NCBI GenBank assembly: GCA_045600065.1
Contig: JAZRXE010000050.1
Location: forward strand, 1 to 19,942
DNA: 19,942 bases
Direction of reading: 5' to 3'
DNA from: RGIG2707 sp045600065
GTDB taxonomy: Bacteria; Bacillota; Clostridia; Peptostreptococcales; Anaerovoracaceae
Below the pieces are notes generated by a model. It saw only the letters and a list, made by a program, of their open reading frames with translations. It had not been told where the DNA came from and ran no database searches. Made by a program: the position numbers and the translations under genes. This document shows, in pieces, positions 14,656 to 19,942 of the stretch (the first letter of the stretch is position 1; each line of letters begins with the position of its first letter).

Positions 14656-15244
14656 CTTCCAGTTCCTCAAGAAGCTGATATACCTGAATTTTGAGAGCCG
14701 CAAAGCTCTTGTCGTTGATTATGATCTCGTCTGCCCTGGCCATCTTCTCGTCCTCGGGCATCTGCAGGGCCATCCTTGTTCTGACAGCCTCCTCGGACAG
14801 GCCCGAGCGTGATTTTACCCTGTCTATGCGCACTTCTTCAGACGCAGTCACCAGCCAGACCTTGTCGAACATGGATTCCCAGCCTGCCTCGTAAAGCAGC
14901 GGAACCTCTGCAAATACAGGCTTTCCGGGATGCTCCCCGGAAAGCTCGAAGAGTTTGTTCACCATTTCTATCCTTATGGCAGACTGGACCAGAGAATTCA
15001 GCTTGTCTGTGCTGTCCGGATCCGCAAAGGCCATGAATGCCAGAGCCTGCCTGTTTAGGCTTCCGTCCTCATTCAGGATCTCGGGGCCGAAGCTCCTTGC
15101 CAGCTGATCCAGCAGAGGCTTACCCTTTTCCGTGACCTTGCGCGACAAAACGTCGCAATCCACCACGTCGTAATCCCTGTTGCAGATCAGCTGTGCAGCC
15201 GTGCTCTTTCCTGAGCCGATTCCGCCTGTAATCGCTATAAACAT
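14639..15244 (-). CDS. coaE: Dephospho-CoA kinase
   Basis: Last enzyme of coenzyme A synthesis: phosphorylates the 3'-hydroxyl of dephospho-CoA with ATP. The 201 residues are normal length. The P-loop is GGIGSGKS at 7-14. The DCDVLSRKV stretch (about 29-38) and the PLLYEAGWES lid region (about 114-123) are typical. ATG with AGGAG upstream; the polA stop lies 9 bp before it, so it is part of the polA transcript. The polA-coaE pair is frequent in Firmicutes. Confidence 0.94.
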   Translation of the reverse strand: MFIAITGGIGSGKSTAAQLICNRDYDVVDCDVLSRKVTEKGKPLLDQLARSFGPEILNEDGSLNRQALAFMAFADPDSTDKLNSLVQSAIRIEMVNKLFELSGEHPGKPVFAEVPLLYEAGWESMFDKVWLVTASEEVRIDRVKSRSGLSEEAVRTRMALQMPEDEKMARADEIIINDKSFAALKIQVYQLLEELEAGNNV

Positions 15245-15253
15245 TTCAATCTC

Positions 15254-17956
15254 CTATTTAAGCTCGTACCAGTCGGAGCCCTCCTCCATGGAGACCTCCA
15301 GCTTTACAGCCAGCTGTGCAGCAGCCTGCATGTTCTCGGCAAGCAGCTCCCTGACCTTGGCGGCATCTTCTTTTTTAGCCTGAATGATAAGCTCGTCGTG
15401 AATCTGCAGGATTAGCCCGGCATCCGGAACTTCCTTCTTCAGAGCATTATAAGTGCTTATCATGGCAAGCTTTATGATATCAGCGGCAGTGCCCTGAATG
15501 GGCGTATTCATGGCAAGACGCTCTCCCAGCTGTCGAACCATATAGGCAGAGGAGCTGATCTCGGGAACATTGCGCTTTCTGCCATACAGGGTGCGGACAA
15601 AGCCGTCCTTGCGGCAGCCTGCCACCGCATCGTCCATAAAATTCTTTACATCCTTGAAGCGCTCAAAATAATCGCTTATGTATTTTTCGGCCTCTTTTCT
15701 GGTTATTGTGAGCTCGTTGGAGAGCCCAAAGCCGCTCATGCCGTAAATGACGCCGAAGTTTACGGCCTTGGCATTGGAGCGCATCTGGGATGTGACCTCG
15801 TCAAAGGGCACGCCGAAGACCTTGGAAGCAGTCTCCCGGTGAATGTCCAGACCCTCATTGAAGCACTGTATCAGGGTCGGATCCGAAGACATATGCGCAA
15901 GGACCCTCAGCTCTATCTGAGAATAATCGGCTCCTATCAGCACATATTCATCAGAATCCGCGGTAAAGGCCTTTCTCAGCTGCCTTCCCAGATCGGTGCG
16001 CACGGGAATATTCTGAAGGTTAGGCTCTGTGCAGCTTATGCGGCCCGTGGCCGTAACGGTCTGGTTGAAGTGAGCGTGGATCTTGCCGTCCCAGCCGATA
16101 AGGGGCAGCAGGCCTTCCACATAGGTGGAATTGAGCTTTGTAAGCGTACGGTATTCCAGCACCCTGGCTACTATCGGATGATCCGGAGCCAGCTTTTCCA
16201 GTATCTCCGCATTGGTCGAGTATCCGCTTTTGGTCTTTTTACCCGAGGGCAGGCCCAGCTTTTCGAAAAGCAGCACACCAAGCTGCTTGGGAGAATTGAT
16301 ATTAAACCTTTCTCCGGCAAGCTGATATATCTCGGCCTCCAGGGCCTCTATATCGGCCTTGAGCCGCTTTCCGAAGTCCTTAAGAATATCCTTGTCCGCC
16401 TTGAAGCCTCTGGCCTCCATGGAAGCCAGAACGCTGCACAGGGGCAGCTCTATATCGTAATATACCTTATCGAGCCCCTGAGAAGCTATGCTCAGCTTCT
16501 GTATCTGCGCCAGAGCACCGGTCAGCACCAGCTTCTGAGCTACCTTGCTTCGGTCGGCGGAGGCAAACAGATCCATCTGAGCCTGGGCATCCCCGGAGCC
16601 GATATTTATATGAAAGCTTTCCAGCAGCAGAGCCGCCAGCTCAGGAGCCTTGCTTCCCGGAGAAAGCACATATTGAGCCAGAGCGCAGTCGTGGGCGCAG
16701 ATCAGGAAGGAAGGATCCAGACCGTTGGCTTCCAGGGCGTAATAGATGCGTCCCAGGCCAAAGCCGGTAATATCAAGACTTCCAAGCCCTGCCGCCCCTT
16801 TGAACAGACTCAGCATTTCTTCCTTTGCAAGCTCTATGACAAAGCATTCTCCCCCGAAATAAAGCTGCAGGGAATCTATGGAAGGCAGGTTTACATGGTC
16901 GTCGTCAGAGTCAATATCCATCACGGCAGAGCCTGCCTCGAAGGCCCTCTTAAGCACATTCATAGCCTCAGCGGCATCGCTTATCAGCTGAACCTGCGGG
17001 AACTCGAATTCCGTAAAGCCGTCAGCAGACGGCCCCTCAGCAGTATCAGCCGGAGAAGACCCGGCGCCTGCCGAGCTTTCTTCCTTCAAAAGCCTGCTCA
17101 GATAGGTCTTGAACTCCAGTCTGGTATAAAGATCAATAAGCTTGTCTCTGTCCGCAGGCTGAATGCGGCAGTCCTCCAGGCTGTAATCCACAGGCACGCT
17201 GGTGACTATGGTGCACAGCCGCTTGCTCATCATGGCGGACATGGCGCCCTCTTCGATCTTCGCCCGCAGCTTGGCATTCTCCACCTGATCCAGATCCCGG
17301 ATCAGCGCTTCCACACTGCCGAACTGCTTTACAAGCTTTATCGCGGTCTTTTCGCCCACGCCCGGAATGCCCGGGATATTGTCCGAAGTATCTCCGCGCA
17401 GAGCCTTGTAGTCTATAAACTGCACGTGGTCGAAGCCGAATTCTTCGATCATGGCCGCATCGTCATAGAGCTTGAATTCAGTAATGCCCTTCTTGGTGAT
17501 GATCACCGAAGTGCTGTCCGTGGCAAGCTGCAGGGCGTCCTTGTCTCCGGTCACTATCAGAGCCTCCAGACCCTCTGCCTCTGCCATTTTGGCAGTGGTG
17601 CCCATTATATCGTCTGCCTCAAAGCCGTCTGTCTCATAGGTCCTTATACCCAGAGCATGCAGCACATCCTTGAGCACGGGCATCTCCATGGCAAGCTCCA
17701 GAGGCATTTTCCGCCTGCCGGCCTTGTAATCAGAGTATTCAAGATGCCTGAAAGTCGGAGCCTTGCGGTCGAAGGCCACCAGCATGTGCGTTGGCGCATA
17801 ATCGCTGCGTATCTTTCCCAGCATGCTCAGAAAGCCGTAAATACCCTGGGTGTAAAAACCGTCCTTGGTGATCATCGGCCTTTGAATTGCGTAGTAAGCC
17901 CTGTTTATAAGGCTGTTTCCGTCGATTATTACTATTCTGTCTTTGTTTTCGGACAT
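15254..17956 (-). CDS. polA: DNA polymerase I
   Basis: Repair and Okazaki-fragment polymerase, 900 residues. The 5' nuclease domain (about 1-290) has IDGNSLINRAYY at 11-22, EADDIMGT, VTGDKDALQL and the H3TH segment GIPGVGEKTAIKLV. A Ser/Ala-rich linker follows (about 292-315). The 3'-5' exonuclease-like domain (about 320-490) appears degenerate: the first motif reads DIDSDDD where active enzymes have DTE, and the terminal D-x3-D motif is not visible. The polymerase domain has motif A DYSQIELRVLAH (about 675), motif B RSNAKAVNFGVIYG (about 725) and motif C QIHDELI (about 850). The ATG is only 26 bases after the 6S RNA T-run, so no private promoter fits between. Leads into coaE. Confidence 0.97.
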   Translation of the reverse strand: MSENKDRIVIIDGNSLINRAYYAIQRPMITKDGFYTQGIYGFLSMLGKIRSDYAPTHMLVAFDRKAPTFRHLEYSDYKAGRRKMPLELAMEMPVLKDVLHALGIRTYETDGFEADDIMGTTAKMAEAEGLEALIVTGDKDALQLATDSTSVIITKKGITEFKLYDDAAMIEEFGFDHVQFIDYKALRGDTSDNIPGIPGVGEKTAIKLVKQFGSVEALIRDLDQVENAKLRAKIEEGAMSAMMSKRLCTIVTSVPVDYSLEDCRIQPADRDKLIDLYTRLEFKTYLSRLLKEESSAGAGSSPADTAEGPSADGFTEFEFPQVQLISDAAEAMNVLKRAFEAGSAVMDIDSDDDHVNLPSIDSLQLYFGGECFVIELAKEEMLSLFKGAAGLGSLDITGFGLGRIYYALEANGLDPSFLICAHDCALAQYVLSPGSKAPELAALLLESFHINIGSGDAQAQMDLFASADRSKVAQKLVLTGALAQIQKLSIASQGLDKVYYDIELPLCSVLASMEARGFKADKDILKDFGKRLKADIEALEAEIYQLAGERFNINSPKQLGVLLFEKLGLPSGKKTKSGYSTNAEILEKLAPDHPIVARVLEYRTLTKLNSTYVEGLLPLIGWDGKIHAHFNQTVTATGRISCTEPNLQNIPVRTDLGRQLRKAFTADSDEYVLIGADYSQIELRVLAHMSSDPTLIQCFNEGLDIHRETASKVFGVPFDEVTSQMRSNAKAVNFGVIYGMSGFGLSNELTITRKEAEKYISDYFERFKDVKNFMDDAVAGCRKDGFVRTLYGRKRNVPEISSSAYMVRQLGERLAMNTPIQGTAADIIKLAMISTYNALKKEVPDAGLILQIHDELIIQAKKEDAAKVRELLAENMQAAAQLAVKLEVSMEEGSDWYELK

Positions 17957-17982
17957 CTTGCTTTACCTTTTTGATTACCAAT

Positions 17983-18172
17983 AAAAAAACCCAGAATGCC
18001 GTCAGGTTTTAATTCACACCTATCGAAACGATAGGTGGGTCGCCTGCCTGCTGCTTCTGTCTTCCACTGCCCTTGCGGGAAAATGAGGCCTGACATAATG
18101 CAAACAACGGACCCGGCGTCCCTTTTTAGTGATGTAGGTTGAATTAAGAACCTTAACGTACACCCCAGGCTG
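17983..18172 (-). ncRNA. ssrS: Probable 6S RNA (RNA polymerase regulator)
   Basis: The 223-bp gap between yebC and polA can fold on the minus strand into a long interrupted rod of about 190 nt, as 6S RNA does. AGGTT-C-TTAATTCA near the 5' end pairs perfectly, but for one bulged C, with TGAATTAA-AACCT near the 3' end. Outside this CCTGGGGTGT pairs with CATTCTGGG (with GU pairs). Inside, GGGACGCC pairs with GGCGACCC (one mismatch), leaving a large central bubble. The 3' side of the bubble holds a perfect 9-bp hairpin (18017-18037), and the apical arm contains CCC-GCAA-GGG. The 3' end runs into seven T residues (17983-17989), an intrinsic terminator. 6S RNA mimics an open promoter and sequesters sigma-A polymerase. 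I see no clear promoter in the yebC 3' end, so it may be processed from the yebC transcript. The fold is seen; identity is inference. Confidence 0.65.
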
Positions 18173-18179
18173 TATTCGG

Positions 18180-18908
18180 TTATTCCTCGTCGTAGAGGTC
18201 TACGCTGCAGTTGGTATAGACCTTCTGAACGTCGTCGTCATCTTCAAGAGTTTCGATCATCTTGCGGAGCTGGCCCAGTGCGCTGGCCTCGGGAGTGGAT
18301 TCCATGGAAGGAACAGACTCGATGTCAGATGCCAGTACCTCAAGATCCGCGGCCTTAAGAGCCTCGCTCACATCGTTGAAAACAGAAGGATCGCAGTAAA
18401 CGATGAATTCGTCTTCTTCTTCGACTATATCGTCTGCGCCTGCCTCCAGGGCAACCTCCATAAGGACATCCTCGGTGACGCCGGTCTCCTTGTCGAATTC
18501 GAAAACGCCCTTCTTGGTGAACATATAGGAAACGCATCCGGGGGTGCCCAGATTGCCGCCGAACTTGTCGAAGGCGTGCTTGACGCTGGCGGTGGTGCGG
18601 TTCTTGTTGTCGGTAAGGGTCTCTACCACCACGGCAACGCCGCCCAGTCCGTAGCCCTCGAAGGTCATCTCTTCGTAGGTCTCGCCGGCAAGCTCGCCGG
18701 TGCCCTTCTTGATGGCCCTGGCTATGTTGTCGTTGGGCATTCCGATGCCCTTGGCCTTGTCGATGGCGGTCCTTAATGCGGGGTTATAATCAGGATCTCC
18801 GCCGGCCTTGGCGGCTACGGTGACCACTCTTGCATACTTTGTAAATAATGCTGCTCTCTTGGAGTCCTGTGCGGACTTTCTTCCTGCTATTGTTCCATGT
18901 CTACCCAT
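18180..18908 (-). CDS. yebC: YebC/PmpR family transcription or translation factor
   Basis: Three-domain YebC/TACO1 family protein of 242 residues. The opening MGRHGTIAGRKSAQDSKRAA and the following GIGMPNDNIARAIKKGTGEL and MTFEGYGLGGVAVVVETLTDN are diagnostic. Members are described as transcriptional regulators or, more recently, as factors helping ribosomes past proline stretches. The reading frame is open upstream to 19022, but the conserved N-terminus starts at the ATG at 18908, which has AGAGGAG about 9 bases before it and a promoter 32 bp upstream, so I use that start. The probable 6S RNA begins about 8 bp after the stop. Confidence 0.95.
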   Translation of the reverse strand: MGRHGTIAGRKSAQDSKRAALFTKYARVVTVAAKAGGDPDYNPALRTAIDKAKGIGMPNDNIARAIKKGTGELAGETYEEMTFEGYGLGGVAVVVETLTDNKNRTTASVKHAFDKFGGNLGTPGCVSYMFTKKGVFEFDKETGVTEDVLMEVALEAGADDIVEEEDEFIVYCDPSVFNDVSEALKAADLEVLASDIESVPSMESTPEASALGQLRKMIETLEDDDDVQKVYTNCSVDLYDEE

Positions 18909-18939
18909 TGGAATCAGCTCCTCTCTAAAATCTAAACAA

Positions 18940-18968
18940 AATATAGCACCGCAGCGGACAAATTTCAA
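18940..18968 (-). promoter_or_regulatory. sigma-A promoter of yebC
   Basis: Minus-strand TTGAAA (18963-18968), exactly 17 bp, then TATATT (18940-18945). Start expected near 18933, giving a leader of about 25 bases to the yebC ATG. It may also drive the downstream 6S-like RNA and polA by readthrough. Confidence 0.75.
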
Positions 18969-18977
18969 TATATTGTT

Positions 18978-19013
18978 GGAAAGCCCGCCGGCGCGTTTGT
19001 GCCGGCGCTCTCC
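18978..19013 (-). terminator. GC-rich hairpin after the ATP-grasp gene (possible terminator)
   Basis: On the minus strand GGAGAGC pairs with GCTTTCC, and inside it GCCGGC pairs with GCCGGC (two bulged G), giving about 13 bp around an 8-base loop. It lies between the ligase stop and the yebC promoter, where a terminator is expected, but there is no real T-run after it, so it may be a weak terminator or an mRNA 3' stabiliser. Confidence 0.45.
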
Positions 19014-19027
19014 GCCCGGCATTTTTA

Positions 19028-19942
19028 CTATTTATACGGATAATACTTTGCAAACTTCCTGTACATGTTCAGGCCTCTGGCCCACAGATAAAGCCTGCGC
19101 TTGAAGGGCATATCCGCCGGGTATTCGGCAGAATTGCACTCCTTGCCCTGTGCCACCAACTCCTTTACCTTCGCCAGCTTCACCGGATCCTTAACATACT
19201 TGTAGACCACGCCCAGAGGCACCACGTGCCAGAAATGAGGCTGATCCACCAGACACATGGGGATGTCCTTGTGATAGATGTAATCATCCACTACCAGCTG
19301 AGCCAGATTGTGGCCGTTGGCGCTCACCCGGTAATGACTGCGGCCCTGGCGGATGTTGATTTCGAACATCTTGAACTTGCCGTCCCGGTGATCGTACTTG
19401 ATGTCCGCGTCCGCAAAGCCCTCGTAGCCGATCTCTTCCATCATGTGCCCCACCTTCAGCATCAGCTCTTCGTTGAAGGTGGTCAGGGTGCAGGCGTTGT
19501 TGCCTATGGCGGTGGGGGTGTGCTCCTCCAGCAGCACGTTGCCGAAGTTCATCAGCTTGATCTTGTGGTCGGAGCCGATGTACATCTGCAGATCGTAGAT
19601 GGAATCGTCCTCGCCGGGCACCATGTCCTGGATGATCATGTGATCATCGTAGCCGTTGGCGTAGATCAGCTTCAGGGTATCCACCAGCTCTTCCTTGGAG
19701 TTGATAAAGAATGCCTTGTGGAAGCCCTCGAAGTGATGCTTGTGATACTTTACGGAGTCGGAAGCCTTCAGCACCACGGGATAGCCGAAATCGATGTCGA
19801 ATTCGAAATTCATCTCCGGCTTGTAGATGAAGGTCCTGGCGTAATCCAGGCCGTAGCGGTCGCAAAGGCCGTAGAAGCTCTCCTTCAGGGTGATGTTGTC
19901 CAGCACTGCCTTGTCGGAATAAGGCAGGACGAACTTGTCCTT
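19028..19942 (-). CDS. ATP-grasp carboxylate-amine ligase (5' end outside window)
   Basis: Partial gene: the frame stays open to the window edge, through a GTG at 19906 that is probably internal, so at least the N-terminal part is missing. The visible 304 or so residues form an ATP-grasp module. FGYPVVLKASDSVKYHKHHF holds the ATP-binding lysine strand, DMVPGEDDSIYDLQMYIG follows, and the metal-binding loop is MFEINIRQGRSHYRVSANGH with E and N in the EIN motif. These enzymes join a carboxylate to an amine via acyl phosphate; relatives include D-aspartate ligases acting on peptidoglycan precursors, but the substrate here cannot be told. Codons end in C or G almost throughout, and Arg is mostly CGC/CGG, unlike the AGA/ATA use in the start of yebC next door. 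Confidence 0.8.
   Translation of the reverse strand, partial: KDKFVLPYSDKAVLDNITLKESFYGLCDRYGLDYARTFIYKPEMNFEFDIDFGYPVVLKASDSVKYHKHHFEGFHKAFFINSKEELVDTLKLIYANGYDDHMIIQDMVPGEDDSIYDLQMYIGSDHKIKLMNFGNVLLEEHTPTAIGNNACTLTTFNEELMLKVGHMMEEIGYEGFADADIKYDHRDGKFKMFEINIRQGRSHYRVSANGHNLAQLVVDDYIYHKDIPMCLVDQPHFWHVVPLGVVYKYVKDPVKLAKVKELVAQGKECNSAEYPADMPFKRRLYLWARGLNMYRKFAKYYPYK

Noticed and set aside
15839..17974. A 711-codon open frame on the plus strand opposite polA
   Set aside because: The translation has no recognisable domain, polA on the other strand is intact with all motifs, and there is no ribosome binding site or promoter. It is an antisense by-product of codon bias.
18909..19022. Upstream extension of yebC
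   Set aside because: The extension crosses the yebC promoter and the hairpin; the family starts at MGRHGTIAGRK.
19904..19906. GTG as start of the ATP-grasp ligase
   Set aside because: The frame stays open to the window edge and the family has further N-terminal sequence, so the GTG is more likely an internal valine.

Overview
This window looks like ordinary core chromosome from an anaerobic Firmicute, most likely class Clostridia. The reasons are the low-GC Gram-positive protein types (Obg with a C-terminal OCT domain, the TIGR03960/DUF2344 radical-SAM pair, a DUF896/YnzC protein, FtsK/SpoIIIE), strong AGGAGG-type ribosome binding sites, near-consensus sigma-A promoters, and a Gram-positive style LexA box (GAAC-N4-GTTC) at recA. 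Base composition looks close to half G+C by eye. All genes but one (trxA) are on the minus strand. I see no insertion sequence, prophage, CRISPR array, tRNA, rRNA or toxin-antitoxin pair.

Layout, following transcription from right to left. (1) 19942-19028: the cut-off gene of an ATP-grasp carboxylate-amine ligase with visibly different codon use, followed by a GC-rich hairpin. (2) 18968-18180: a promoter and yebC, then at 18172-17983 a structured non-coding RNA that I read as 6S RNA. (3) 17956-10040: polA, coaE, ftsK, rimO and pgsA, closely packed, with a likely internal promoter ahead of ftsK at the coaE end. (4) 9959-8816: recA with its own promoter and a LexA box over the expected transcription start. 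(5) 8382-8708: trxA on the plus strand, sharing a two-way terminator with recA and diverging from rplU. (6) 8117-1980: a perfect-consensus promoter (TTGACA, 17 bp, TATAAT), an L21 leader RNA, rplU, rpmA, a hairpin terminator, obgE, the two radical-SAM-associated proteins, and a YibE/F membrane protein. (7) 1908-26: a promoter, a ComEA-like DNA-binding protein, a DUF896 protein and mnmA.

Functionally these are information-processing and envelope genes: DNA replication and repair (polA, recA), chromosome segregation (ftsK), ribosome assembly and modification (rplU, rpmA, obgE, rimO), tRNA modification (mnmA), CoA and phospholipid synthesis (coaE, pgsA), redox balance (trxA) and transcription control (6S RNA, yebC). 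I found no new multi-gene system. The points most worth a second look are the probable 6S RNA placed so that polA has no room for its own promoter; a strong terminator between rpmA and obgE with the same consequence; L27 lacking the usual Firmicutes N-terminal extension together with absence of the Prp protease gene from its usual place; a three-unit direct repeat upstream of the rplU promoter; and unusual cysteines in MnmA.
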